Assembly (NCBI RefSeq): GCF_014218355.1
Contig: NZ_AP023368.1
Span: 124,001-188,000 of the forward strand
DNA from: Anaerocolumna chitinilytica
GTDB lineage: Bacteria; Bacillota; Clostridia; Lachnospirales; Lachnospiraceae
Direction: 5' to 3'
DNA: 64,000 nucleotides
In this document: piece after piece, positions 1 through 8,868 of the stretch
How the letters are laid out: every line of letters starts with the position of its first letter
How positions within the stretch are numbered: position 1 is the stretch's first letter
Translations under genes and position numbers: made by a program
Notes under the pieces: model-generated
Seen by the model: only the letters and a program-made list of their open reading frames with translations
Told to the model about the DNA's origin: nothing
Databases searched by the model: none

Positions 1-343
1 CAATTACTATTTAGTAAAAATTAACATAAATGATAATAAAAAAGTAAGAAACTGCTGATATACTATTTAATGATAAAAAATAATTTTAGAGAAGCAAGCT
101 ATATTGAGAAAACTTAACGATGTTTTCATAAGGAGCTATTTTAACATTAATATGATTCTATATAAATAGTAAAGATAACTGTAAATTGCATAAATTGAGA
201 GAAGGAAAACATTCGAATTGATTAGGGAGACCCCTCCGGATAGAATGAAACCCCATTCATCTACATTCATCTATGCCACAAAATAAATAAATCTATAACC
301 TGTCATTTACTAGGTTATAAACTTATTAAGCAAGGAGCTTATT
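1..343. other. AT-rich region without a recognised gene
   Basis: No supported coding sequence was found in the first 343 bases. A short direct repeat (ATTCATCTA twice near 255-275) and a purine-rich ribosome site just before 344 (AAGGAGC) are the only features. The segment probably holds the promoter of the secreted protein gene that follows. Confidence 0.5.
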
Positions 344-1177
344 ATGGTACTGAAAAAACAAATAATATGTATGGTGGTAATTCTGGCATTATTATCTTGT
401 GTTGCGAGTAGCTCAAAGGTAAGTGCATCTACTCCGAGACAGTTTAAAGAGATGGAATTTGAAAAGGTATACAATGAGGATTTAGATTGCGATGGAAAAG
501 ATGAGAAAGTAGTATGTAAGCAAACAGATGTGGATGATAACAATAAAACATTAACGGTATATATCAATGATAAAATTGTATTTGAGAAAACTTTGAAATG
601 CCAATATTTTACCATCAATCTAGGGGATATAAATGCGGATGATAATGTTCAGGATCTTTTTATTACTGCCAGAGACTATAGTGCTGTCTGTTTGAAAACC
701 TATTATTTACAATATAGAGATTCAAAACTGAAACTAAATCAAACGATAAAAAGGATTGATGGGCCCCAAAACTTAAATATGGCGATATATTTTTTCGGAG
801 ACATTTCCGATGATGCATCCTTTCAGCTGATAGCTAACAGGCCCATTGGAGATGCAATAGGTGATTATGAATGCATAATACCTTATAAATTAATCAATGG
901 TAAGATAGCTGCGGTAAAGTCGAATACGTATAACCTGACGTCCGATTCTAAAAAATATGTATATAAAGCAAAGAAGAAATTTGTGACTTACAAATCTACT
1001 TCTACAGGCGCAGCAGTTGCATTTAAAGTAAATTCTGGGGATAAAGTTAGAGCGGATAAAGTATACGTTTCAAGTAAAGGAAAATGTTATATAAGAATCA
1101 TCAATAGTAAAAATGTCAAAGGATGGATTGAAGGCTCTCAGGATGATTTGTTTGTTAAAGGTCCAATTTGGGACTAA
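344..1177 (+). CDS. Secreted SH3-like hypothetical protein
   Basis: A 277-residue protein of unknown function. Residues 1-28 form a typical signal peptide: a Lys pair, a hydrophobic core, and a likely cleavage site after KVSA. The mature part starts with an acidic segment rich in Asp (DLDCDGKDE near 48-57, and NADDNVQD), resembling FG-GAP/VCBS-type calcium-binding loops. The last ~70 residues (from about 205) have the spacing of a bacterial SH3 domain, ending in a GWIEG motif, and such domains often bind cell wall. The start is supported by AAGGAGC seven bases upstream. It stands alone and is followed by a clear terminator. It is probably an exported wall-associated protein; function is inferred only from domain type. 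Confidence 0.7.
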   Translation: MVLKKQIICMVVILALLSCVASSSKVSASTPRQFKEMEFEKVYNEDLDCDGKDEKVVCKQTDVDDNNKTLTVYINDKIVFEKTLKCQYFTINLGDINADDNVQDLFITARDYSAVCLKTYYLQYRDSKLKLNQTIKRIDGPQNLNMAIYFFGDISDDASFQLIANRPIGDAIGDYECIIPYKLINGKIAAVKSNTYNLTSDSKKYVYKAKKKFVTYKSTSTGAAVAFKVNSGDKVRADKVYVSSKGKCYIRIINSKNVKGWIEGSQDDLFVKGPIWD

Positions 1178-1217
1178 TCGTTCAAATAGTTCAAATCTGA
1201 TTTGTTAACTCTCTTAA

Positions 1218-1264
1218 AAGAATCTCTAAATCTTAAAAGTATTAGGATCTAGAGATTCTTTTGT
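1218..1264 (+). terminator. Rho-independent terminator
   Basis: Imperfect 15-bp inverted repeat: AAGAATCTCTAAATC pairs with GATCTAGAGATTCTT with one mismatch, followed by TTTTG. It lies 40 bases after the secreted SH3-like gene and would end its transcript. Confidence 0.75.
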
Positions 1265-1409
1265 AATTGATGCAATAGGCGAAGAGGTAAGGGCTATAAC
1301 TATTGGAATTATTGGTGATGAGAATAAAATCGTAAGCGAAAAGGAACTAGATAAAGCAAACGCCGAGTATGGTAATGCAAATATAATTTATTTTAATCAC
1401 TTATGTAAT
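1229..1409 (+). pseudogene. Possible gene remnant, unrecognised
   Basis: After a stop at 1226-1228 there is an open frame without a start codon to a TAA near 1409. It reads as plausible protein (…SRDSFVIDAIGEEVRAIT…, then …NKIVSEKELDKANAEYG). The composition is protein-like, but there is no start and no ribosome site. It could be the 3' remnant of a lost gene or chance. Function is not recognised. Confidence 0.25.
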
Positions 1410-1424
1410 TAAAATAAGACAATG

Positions 1425-1913
1425 CTATTCTAATTCGCTATTCTTATTTTTCTGTAAAACCATATATAAACCAAGAAATATCTTTACTAAGTTTAATATT
1501 ATTGGTATAACATAGGAGGCTAAGATACTTCGTATATAACTCTCTTTAAATGCAGGTACTACTGGCTGATTCGCTTGAATTGTTAGTAAGAAGAGGGAGG
1601 CTCTGGAGGATATAATGACTAGACCCTCAAATGCTAATAAGAGACCTAAGGTTGACCGTATTGTTCTATTAGATATAAAGCATGGATTATACTTTCCATC
1701 TACTTTCTTTAAATACATACTTAATCCTAGGATGATTAAGAGCATAACAATAAACCAAAATGTATTGCGCTTAAAAAAATATACAATGCTTTCTTTATTT
1801 ACTCCCATGGATACGAAGAAACTGAGATTCTCCAGCAAAGTGAATATACTGGAAAAAACTACAAATAGCAATGCTATTTGTAAAGGTATTCTTAATTCTT
1901 TATCATATTTCAT
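1425..1913 (-). CDS. Four-helix membrane protein, unknown function
   Basis: A 162-residue integral membrane protein. Four hydrophobic segments are visible at about residues 12-32, 50-68, 88-110 and 130-152. A short basic loop (LKKVDGKYNP) lies between helices 2 and 3, and the C-terminus is charged. The architecture resembles small DUF2975-type proteins of Firmicutes, but I do not see a diagnostic motif. The start is supported by GAGAGGGTG upstream on the minus strand. It is monocistronic. The 290 bases on its 5' side up to mscL contain nothing else recognisable. Confidence 0.6.
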   Translation of the reverse strand: MKYDKELRIPLQIALLFVVFSSIFTLLENLSFFVSMGVNKESIVYFFKRNTFWFIVMLLIILGLSMYLKKVDGKYNPCFISNRTIRSTLGLLLAFEGLVIISSRASLFLLTIQANQPVVPAFKESYIRSILASYVIPIILNLVKIFLGLYMVLQKNKNSELE

Positions 1914-1950
1914 TACTTTACACCCTCTCTTGTATATATTAGTAAAATAA

Positions 1951-2242
1951 TAAGCCTATATTAACTAAATTGCAATAACATTGTCTGGCAGAGGCAGATT
2001 GAATACGAAGTAAAGCTATGCTATACTGGATAATATAAAATTTTGTTTCTCAAAAAGCAGTTTATTGTGGTATGTTGTTGGTCTGAAGGATATAAATAAT
2101 AGGCTTGGTTACAGACAGCTCGAGATTTTCGTTCCAATGAGATTAATTTCAACAGGAAAGAAATGAATTACATGACATATCCAAAATATTCTATGTAAAA
2201 ACGAAAGAATATTTAAAATACATATAGAAAAGAGGTTAAAAG
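1951..2242. other. Intergenic region before mscL
   Basis: No supported gene in this stretch. It must carry the promoters of the minus-strand membrane protein gene and of mscL. The mscL ribosome site is AAAAGAGG at about 2229-2236. Confidence 0.4.
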
Positions 2243-2668
2243 ATGATCAAGGAATTTAAAGAGTTTATCTCCAAAGGAAATATCATGGATCTCGCTGTTG
2301 GTATAATTATAGGCAGCGCATTTACGGCTATCGTAAATTCTGTGGTCAAGGATATATTGACCCCATTACTTGGTTTACTGATAGGCGGAATTAATTTTGG
2401 CGGTCTGTCGGTGAAGCTGGGAGATGCCGTAATTACATATGGCAATTTCATTCAGAATATAATTGTATTTTTTCTAACAGCGATAGCAGTATTTTTTATG
2501 ATGAAGGGGATTAATAGCATTCGGAGTTTCGGAAAGAAAAAGACAGAAGATACAATAGCCAAAGCCCCGACGACTAAAATCTGTCCTTTCTGTATGTCTG
2601 AAATCAATATGAAAGCAACCAGATGCCCGCATTGTACCTCTGTTCTGGAAGACAAGGAAGAGATATAG
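2243..2668 (+). CDS. mscL: Large-conductance mechanosensitive channel MscL with zinc-ribbon tail
   Basis: A 141-residue membrane channel that opens under high membrane tension to release solutes during hypo-osmotic shock. The N-terminus (KEFKEFISKGNIMDLAVG) and first helix (AVGIIIGSAFTAIV, about 18-45) match MscL, with the second helix at about 70-93. After the cytosolic helix the protein ends in a zinc ribbon: CPFC near 113-116 and CPHC near 130-133. The zinc-ribbon tail is found in a subset of clostridial MscL proteins and is absent from E. coli MscL. It is monocistronic, with a strong terminator directly downstream. Confidence 0.93.
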   Translation: MIKEFKEFISKGNIMDLAVGIIIGSAFTAIVNSVVKDILTPLLGLLIGGINFGGLSVKLGDAVITYGNFIQNIIVFFLTAIAVFFMMKGINSIRSFGKKKTEDTIAKAPTTKICPFCMSEINMKATRCPHCTSVLEDKEEI

Positions 2669-2730
2669 AAGTATTACAAAAAGCATTACAGATAAAAAAT
2701 GTAAGTTAAAAAATAAGCAGAAGTCTTATA

Positions 2731-2786
2731 AAGAGGATATGCCAACTCTAGATTGTATTTTAGAGTTGGCATATCCTCTTTTTCTT
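2731..2786 (+). terminator. Strong rho-independent terminator after mscL
   Basis: Perfect 20-bp inverted repeat, 2731-2750 with 2761-2780, with a 10-base loop, followed by TTTTCTTG. The A-rich 5' arm makes it usable from both sides. Confidence 0.9.
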
Positions 2787-2942
2787 GTGAAGAATATTTT
2801 AAATCATACCTATAACAATGGATAGGTAATCTACGTCGTATAGAGATTATTATTATCTATGTAAAGAAACGACAATGAACAGGTTGAAAAAGGAAAAGAA
2901 ATGACCATATAAGCAGAGTATAATTATGTTACGTAGATAGAG

Positions 2943-3761
2943 TCAGGAATTTATAAACTTACCTGGGGTGCATCCATATAGCTTTTTGAAGGAAGTAATA
3001 AAGGATTTGGTATTGGGAAAACCGTTGTTCAATGCACATATGGTCAAAGTGCTGTGTGTCTTTAGGAGCTGGTCAGCGGCATGATTAACCCTTACAAAAT
3101 TAAGGTAGGAATTGTAACCAACCCCAACAATTTCTTTAAAGAACCGTGAAAAATAACTTGGAGAGTATTTAAAATGGGCAGCGATCTGTTTCAATGATAA
3201 TTCTTCTTTGTAGTTTTGCTCAATATACTCCAGAAACTCGGAGGCTTTTCCCTGTTCTTTATAAAGAGGGATGGAATATACCTTATCTTTTTGTATACAA
3301 TGGTTCCCGATAATCATAAGCAGTTCGTAGGTTTTCTGCATTAATGTAATTCCATAATAAGGTGAGGACGTATCACTGTCGTAGATATAGGATGCAATCT
3401 GTTTTACCTGTTCAGTAACCTCGGCATTGTGAGGGTTATAAAAAAATAATCCTTTACCCAGCCAGGTTTCGATAAAGGGGAGGGAGATTATGATGGAGAT
3501 ACCACGAAGGTGATCGTTTATATTGATATAACGGGAGGAATGGAGCTCGCTGCTGTTAACAAATAGCCAGTCATCTTCTGTGAACAGAAAGTCACAGCTT
3601 TCTACATTAAAATAATGCCGTCCCTCCAAGGTTACTAAGATCTCAATGCTTCGATGCCAGTGGAGAGGCGTCCATATATGTTTGCCGTTTAAATCGTGTT
3701 TATAGATTTTTACCGGCAATAAGTCAAAATTATCATTCATTGCTTCGTATAATGTAGCCAT
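2943..3761 (-). CDS. AraC-family transcriptional regulator
   Basis: A 272-residue regulator. The N-terminal half has a cupin-like sugar-sensing domain (HWHRSIEIL near 35-43, and a HYFNVES strand). The C-terminal ~100 residues hold the two helix-turn-helix units of AraC proteins (LSLKQIAAHFKYSPSYFSRFFKE, then ICALNNGFPNTKSFITSFKKLYG, ending PGKF). It is divergent from the P-loop kinase/GH13 pair, with 147 bases between the start codons, so it is probably the activator of that pair, responding to the substrate sugar. The start is supported by AGGAGGTG immediately upstream. The target assignment is inferred from position only. Confidence 0.88.
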   Translation of the reverse strand: MATLYEAMNDNFDLLPVKIYKHDLNGKHIWTPLHWHRSIEILVTLEGRHYFNVESCDFLFTEDDWLFVNSSELHSSRYININDHLRGISIIISLPFIETWLGKGLFFYNPHNAEVTEQVKQIASYIYDSDTSSPYYGITLMQKTYELLMIIGNHCIQKDKVYSIPLYKEQGKASEFLEYIEQNYKEELSLKQIAAHFKYSPSYFSRFFKEIVGVGYNSYLNFVRVNHAADQLLKTHSTLTICALNNGFPNTKSFITSFKKLYGCTPGKFINS

Positions 3762-3908
3762 TCTTCACCTCCTCAAAAATGTTGCTTAACCTATTATACC
3801 ATCGCAACAAACAGTATGCTATAGAATATAATTCCTGGCAAATAGAGAAGTTTTATATCAGAATAAGTTTTTTCAGGAATTTAATCAAATAAGAAAGAGG
3901 TAAGTAAG

Positions 3909-4895
3909 ATGAAAGAAAATAATTGTTATCAGATAATTGAAAAAGAAATTAATTGGCAGCCACCGTTGATATCGGAGGAGATAAAGCAGGGAGATATGCC
4001 GGGAGATAAGATAAGCATAGGCAGGGACCATATAGAAAAGGCAAATCGTATATTTCCGGAATTGTTAAAGCAGCTCTCAAAGATGGCGGAAAAAAACCCG
4101 CAAGGCCGCGTAGTTATCACGGTGTGCGGAGGTTCAGGAGTTGGAAAGTCTGAGATTGCATCTTTACTTTCCTATTATTTTATGAAAATGGGTATTGGCA
4201 GTTATACACTATCGGGAGACAATTATCCGAGGCGGTTCCCGGTATATAATGATGCTGAAAGACTGCATATCTTCAGAGAAAGTGCATTACAGGAAATGAT
4301 TAATGACGGAGTGTACACGGAAGAAAGATTTCATATTATTCAGGAACTTCAGAAAAAGGGAGAGGATGCAGATGATAAATATGTAATAAGATATCCATGG
4401 TTTAATTCCTATCTTGCCGGTGGGGTAAAGGGTTTAAAAGGGTATCTTGGTACGCCGCATGAGATAAACTTTGATGCATTGACTAATATAGTATCTGCAT
4501 TTAAAAAAGGTGAGAATGAGATATGGTTGAAACGGATGGGCAGGGAAGAGTCAGAGCTGTGGTTTGAGAAAGTTGATTTTAGTGAGGTAAATATTCTTAT
4601 TATTGAATGGACCCACGGTAATAGTGATTATTATAAGGGAGTAGATATTCCTGTACTCTTAAATAGTACGCCTCAGGAGACTTTGGCACATCGCAGGGCA
4701 CGTAACCGTGACGGAAAAACAGACAGTTCGTTTACTATGAAGGTATTAGAGTTGGAACAAAATATGTTAAGAGAGCAGGCAAGTAAAGCAAAAATTATCG
4801 TGACAAAACAGGGAGAGTTGATAGATTATAAGTCATATCAAGCTTTGATGGGAGCAGCCGAAGAGCAGATAAGGGTAGATGAAACAAATAAATAG
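3909..4895 (+). CDS. P-loop kinase paired with a GH13 phosphorylase
   Basis: A 328-residue cytosolic P-loop NTPase. The Walker A motif GGSGVGKS is at residues 74-81. The following region (SGDNYPRRFP, then a lid-like RARNRDGK near 260) resembles uridine kinase/phosphoribulokinase and adenylylsulfate kinase folds. About 70 residues precede the P-loop, longer than in a simple nucleoside kinase. It lies 28 bases upstream of a GH13_18-type phosphorylase and is almost certainly co-transcribed with it. A likely role is to phosphorylate the acceptor sugar or sugar acid released by that enzyme, or its substrate. This is inference; the actual substrate cannot be read from the sequence. ATP-binding ability is well supported. 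Confidence 0.7.
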   Translation: MKENNCYQIIEKEINWQPPLISEEIKQGDMPGDKISIGRDHIEKANRIFPELLKQLSKMAEKNPQGRVVITVCGGSGVGKSEIASLLSYYFMKMGIGSYTLSGDNYPRRFPVYNDAERLHIFRESALQEMINDGVYTEERFHIIQELQKKGEDADDKYVIRYPWFNSYLAGGVKGLKGYLGTPHEINFDALTNIVSAFKKGENEIWLKRMGREESELWFEKVDFSEVNILIIEWTHGNSDYYKGVDIPVLLNSTPQETLAHRRARNRDGKTDSSFTMKVLELEQNMLREQASKAKIIVTKQGELIDYKSYQALMGAAEEQIRVDETNK

Positions 4896-4923
4896 GTAAA
4901 TGGAAAGGAGCTGACGGAGAATA

Positions 4924-6636
4924 ATGAATGATAGATCAACAGATGTTTTAAACAACGGTGTAATGCTTAATGCCTATCCTGACAGTATGGGTGGTACCTT
5001 AGGTGATATTGTGGATTTTTTGCAAAAGGATGAGCTAAGTGGTGTATTTTCTTCCTTCTATGTTCTGCCAAGTATATATAATACGGACCTGGATAGAGGT
5101 TTTTCTGTCATTGACTATAACCTCAATGAATTACTTGCGACGAGAGAAAATCTAAGGGATCTAAAGTCACTTAATATTGATTTAAAACTGGACTTTATAC
5201 TTAACCATGCCTCTGTGCTATCGGAACAATTTCAAGATATATTAAAGAAAGGAGAGCGTTCAGAATACATAGATTTCTTTATCAATTGGAACCGGTTTTG
5301 GGAAGGTTATGGACATATGACAGAGGAAGGTTATATACAACCGGAGGATAAATTTATTAAAAATATGTTTTTTCGAAAACCAGGGCTGCCTATTCTTATG
5401 GTGCACATGCCGGATGGACAAAAGATTCCTTATTGGAATACTTTTTATCAGAGTGTTCGTTATCCCGAACTGGATGCTCAAGATATTATGAAAATAGGAA
5501 AAGTCCAATATGCCTCGGCCGCAAAGCTTGCTGAAGAAATAAACTCATCTTTGGAGGAGGGTAAGAAGCCCTCAGAACTTGAAGTTGGCAGATACGAGAA
5601 ATACAAAATGGATATTGTAGAACATCTGGAATCTGAGATAAAATATCTTGGGCAAATGGATCTTAATATTAAGTCACCTTTGGTTTGGGAATTTTATGAT
5701 AACACATTGAAAAAATTATCAGAGTACGGAGCCAGAATAGTCAGACTGGATGCATTCGCCTATGCTCCCAAGGAGCCTGGTGAAAAGAATTTCTTAAACA
5801 ACCCGGGAACCTGGGAACTTCTTTCCAAAGTGCAGGTTTTGGCTGATAAGTACAATCTGACGCTGCTTCCGGAAATTCATGCCGGTTATGAAGAGAAAAT
5901 ATACGAACTTATTGCAGAGAAAGGTTATATGACCTATGATTTCTTTCTGCCGGGATTGATTATCGATGCCCTGGAGTGTGGCTGCGGTGATGTATTAAGA
6001 GATTGGGCCAGGGAGCTTTATGATAAGAAAATCAGGGTAGTTAATATGCTTGGATGTCACGACGGTATTCCGTTGTTGGATCTAAAGGGTATGATTCCTG
6101 ACGAGCGTATTCAGAAGTTGATTGATACGGTGGTAGCAAGAGGAGGCTATGTTAAGAATCTTCACGGGCAGAAGAATGTCTATTACCAGGTGAATGCAAC
6201 CTATTACAGTGCACTTGATGAAGACGATAATAAAATGCTGCTTGCCAGAGCGATACAGTTATTCATGCCAGGAAAACCTCAGGTATGGTATCTGGATTTA
6301 TTTACGGGAAAGAATGATTTGGAGGCGGTAAAAAGAGCAGGTGAAGGCGGACATAAAGAAATTAACAGAACGAACCTGACAAAAGAACAGATAGAAGAAC
6401 AGTTAGGAAAAGCGGTAGTTAAAAAACAGCTTTCCATGCTGCGATTTCGCTCAGACTTCCCGGCTTTTTCCTTTGAATCGAAGCTGACAATAGAAAATAA
6501 GGAGAATGAATTGCAGATTAGCTGGGAAAAGGACGGATATACTGCAACATTGCAGGCGAATCTAGAAACAGTAGGCTATGCTATTAATGGAATTAACAAT
6601 CAGGGTATTAAGGTTTATGAACAGATAGTTATATAA
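4924..6636 (+). CDS. GH13 subfamily 18-type glycoside phosphorylase
   Basis: A 570-residue cytosolic enzyme of the sucrose phosphorylase group (GH13_18). These retaining enzymes cleave an alpha-glucoside with phosphate to give glucose-1-phosphate. Visible alpha-amylase-clan motifs are NHAS (94-97), the nucleophile in RLDAFAY (Asp276), the acid/base in LPEIHAGYE (Glu317), and the transition-state pair in GCHDGIP (His379, Asp380). Length is slightly above the ~500 residues of sucrose phosphorylase, with an extra segment near 185-245 that is Glu/Lys rich. Subfamily members act on sucrose, sucrose-6'-phosphate, glucosylglycerol or glucosylglycerate, so specificity is open. Pairing with a kinase and an AraC regulator suggests one pathway. 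There is no signal peptide, so it works on an imported disaccharide. Confidence 0.85.
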   Translation: MNDRSTDVLNNGVMLNAYPDSMGGTLGDIVDFLQKDELSGVFSSFYVLPSIYNTDLDRGFSVIDYNLNELLATRENLRDLKSLNIDLKLDFILNHASVLSEQFQDILKKGERSEYIDFFINWNRFWEGYGHMTEEGYIQPEDKFIKNMFFRKPGLPILMVHMPDGQKIPYWNTFYQSVRYPELDAQDIMKIGKVQYASAAKLAEEINSSLEEGKKPSELEVGRYEKYKMDIVEHLESEIKYLGQMDLNIKSPLVWEFYDNTLKKLSEYGARIVRLDAFAYAPKEPGEKNFLNNPGTWELLSKVQVLADKYNLTLLPEIHAGYEEKIYELIAEKGYMTYDFFLPGLIIDALECGCGDVLRDWARELYDKKIRVVNMLGCHDGIPLLDLKGMIPDERIQKLIDTVVARGGYVKNLHGQKNVYYQVNATYYSALDEDDNKMLLARAIQLFMPGKPQVWYLDLFTGKNDLEAVKRAGEGGHKEINRTNLTKEQIEEQLGKAVVKKQLSMLRFRSDFPAFSFESKLTIENKENELQISWEKDGYTATLQANLETVGYAINGINNQGIKVYEQIVI

Positions 6637-6657
6637 GTATATTATTTTAAAGAGACT

Positions 6658-6732
6658 AACCATGCATAAAATGGAGTGTTTTCTCTCTCTCAATTAGACG
6701 GTAGAAAACTCCTTCCTATGCATGGTTTTATT
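6658..6732. terminator. Bidirectional terminator between convergent genes
   Basis: Inverted repeat: AACCATGCAT at 6658-6667 pairs with ATGCATGGTT at 6718-6727. Inner pairing is GGAGTGTTTTCT with AGAAAACTCC, and the hairpin is followed by TTATTTATT. It separates the GH13 gene from the convergent PrpR-like regulator gene. Confidence 0.8.
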
Positions 6733-6765
6733 TATTGGGGTTTATGAATGTAGTTCCCTTGATAA

Positions 6766-8562
6766 CTATTCCTCGGTCTTAACCATGTCCATCTTTTGCA
6801 TCATCCTCCATAGGGTTGATCTGCCGATACCAAGGATTTTAGCGACCTTACTTTGATTATTGCTTTCCTGATTGAGCAGAATCTTTATAATCTCAAGATT
6901 TATTTCTTCTAATGTTTGATTGAGATTCACATATATTTTACCATTATCCATCTGAATCGTATCAGATAATTCTTTGCCCAGTATGGCGGATACCATATCT
7001 GCGGATATATAAGAAGTAGTAGTGGCATTAACCAGCTGGCTAAGAATTCGTTTAAACTGATCAAAGTTAAACGGCCAGTTATAATCTTGCATCAGCTTCA
7101 AAGCAGCAGGCTCAAAGCCAACAATTTCTTTGGCAAAACGCATATTAAGTACACTGATATACAGGCTTGCCAGATTGGGGATATCATCCTTGTGCTCTCT
7201 TAAAGGAGGGATAGTCAGGGTAAGGCAGGAAAGTGTGTTAATAATCTTTTCACTGTAATGAAGAGAAACATCCTTATCCAGTGTGTTGGTAAATAGAATA
7301 CGGTTCTTACGGTGAACATTCAAGTCTTTTATGATGCTTAGCAGCTCCATGAAGCGGTCGTTTGACAGACTATTTATATTCTTGATATAAATTGTTGTTT
7401 TGGTATCGCTTAAGGGAGAGTTATTATCCCCGGTAATAAACTCCCAGCCTCTAGTGCCGAGTCTGGCACAGTCTATTATTATCATAGGGTTATTCTGGTA
7501 TTTGCTATTTGCATATAGAAGTCTAGCCAGCTGCTCCTTGCCGGTGCCATGCTCTCCTAGAATCATTACAGGGTAATCACTTTCTGCATATTGCTCAATA
7601 CTCATGAAGTCATTTTGGGTGGAATGAGTAATACCGTAAAAGCTATTGAAGAATTTATCGTAAGCATCTTCCTTACTGATATGGTAGATACCGTTTTTAG
7701 TCAGAGCTAAGGGGAGCTTACGCTGATTGATATAGTATATAATATAGGATTGACCGTTTTCAGTATGTTCTTTTCCTATTAGAACATAAAGGAGTCCTCC
7801 ATGTTCAAAGTATGATTTCTGATAACCTTCACTTTTAACAAGGGGAAGATGCTTTCGTATTTCGTCCATGACCGGCTGAGGTTCCGAGGAGAAGCCGGAA
7901 TAATAAATCTGCTGCAGATTATCATTAAACACCAGGTAAGGATGGGGGTGGTTTTCTAGTATCATTTGAAAGAAAGTAACATCATTTCTGATTTTATTTA
8001 TGGATACGGACATTTGTATGGAAAGATCAAAAGCAGCTTCAATGCTTTCTGAACCGGATGTTATTAATATGGAATTCATGCCGTATTTTTGTGCCAGTGA
8101 ACTTGTAATCATGTCACAGAGAACCATATCATAACCTTCTTCCCGTAGGCCTTTTAATGCATTGGAAGCTTCAGTTTCGTTATGAATTGTGCAGATTTTT
8201 ATATTGTAATGCAGAATATCACAGATAAAATGCGCATTCTTTGTGATGGCCGGAAAGCCAATAATCACGTATTTGTTGGTGGAGTTCTCAGCTAACTTAA
8301 TGGAACGGAAGATATCATAGATACTGAGAGTGATATCAATAACCGGTATCTTACAGTGCTCTCTAATAAGGTCTGCAGTACCTCCTCTTGAGATAATAAC
8401 ATCATACCCGCTATTTTCGTACTTAGCTGCAATTGCCAGACCGTCATCCAGATTTCCGGTAAAAGCTGTGAGCTCAACATCATTCCTTTTCTCCGCAATT
8501 TGGAGCATTAAAGATTTTATACCATCATATGGGGCAATTCCAAGGATTTTCACTTTTTGCAT
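6766..8562 (-). CDS. PrpR-type regulator with degenerate sigma-54 AAA+ domain
   Basis: A 598-residue regulator. Domains: PrpR_N sensory domain (about 1-190), PAS-like segment (about 200-290), AAA+ domain of sigma-54 activator type (about 310-520), Fis-type helix-turn-helix (about 565-595). Walker A is present (GEHGTGKE, 336-343), and so is IPPLREHKDDI (451-461). The GAFTGA loop that contacts sigma-54 is absent (FITGDNNSP in that area), Walker B is TIYIKNIN instead of hydrophobic-DE, and the usual WPGNVREL is WPFNFDQF. It is therefore unlikely to open sigma-54 promoters. It more likely acts as a repressor or a sigma-70 regulator of the divergent acid-sugar operon. The ATG at 8562 fits AAAGGAG; an upstream TTG lies inside a repeat. 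Its leader holds 2.3 tandem copies of a 79-bp repeat. Confidence 0.85.
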   Translation of the reverse strand: MQKVKILGIAPYDGIKSLMLQIAEKRNDVELTAFTGNLDDGLAIAAKYENSGYDVIISRGGTADLIREHCKIPVIDITLSIYDIFRSIKLAENSTNKYVIIGFPAITKNAHFICDILHYNIKICTIHNETEASNALKGLREEGYDMVLCDMITSSLAQKYGMNSILITSGSESIEAAFDLSIQMSVSINKIRNDVTFFQMILENHPHPYLVFNDNLQQIYYSGFSSEPQPVMDEIRKHLPLVKSEGYQKSYFEHGGLLYVLIGKEHTENGQSYIIYYINQRKLPLALTKNGIYHISKEDAYDKFFNSFYGITHSTQNDFMSIEQYAESDYPVMILGEHGTGKEQLARLLYANSKYQNNPMIIIDCARLGTRGWEFITGDNNSPLSDTKTTIYIKNINSLSNDRFMELLSIIKDLNVHRKNRILFTNTLDKDVSLHYSEKIINTLSCLTLTIPPLREHKDDIPNLASLYISVLNMRFAKEIVGFEPAALKLMQDYNWPFNFDQFKRILSQLVNATTTSYISADMVSAILGKELSDTIQMDNGKIYVNLNQTLEEINLEIIKILLNQESNNQSKVAKILGIGRSTLWRMMQKMDMVKTEE

Positions 8563-8564
8563 AT

Positions 8565-8745
8565 TAACTCCTTTCGTGAATATCAAATCTTTGATTTGAT
8601 ATTCCTTATCCGTAGTTGAAAAAGATCTTTATGTTTTTCAACCTAACTCCTTTCGTGAATATCAAATCTTTGATTTGATATTCCTTATCCATAGTTGAAA
8701 AAACATCTTTTGTTTTCAACCTAACTCCTTTCGTGAATATCAAAC
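8565..8745 (-). repeat. Tandem 79-bp double-hairpin repeat carrying the ribosome site (2.3 copies)
   Basis: Read on the minus strand, each unit is: hairpin A (GTTGAAAAA … TTTTTCAAC), then ACGGATAAG, then hairpin B (GAATATCAAATC-AAA-GATTTGATATTC, 12 perfect pairs), then ACGAAAGGAGTTA. Units are 8565-8643 (79 bp), 8644-8721 (78 bp) and a partial 8722-8745. The unit nearest the gene supplies the AAAGGAG ribosome site of the PrpR-like regulator. The copies differ mainly in hairpin A. A further copy lies at 40272-40352, also placed directly on a start codon. Confidence 0.9.
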
Positions 8746-8868
8746 TATACTTCTTTTCATATATAATTAATTCTTCTGTCCTTCTCTTGACGCGATATCG
8801 AGAACCTGTGGTTGCCGATGTCCTCATAGGAATAAAAGTGATTTTTAAAAGAGTACTTTTAACTAATA

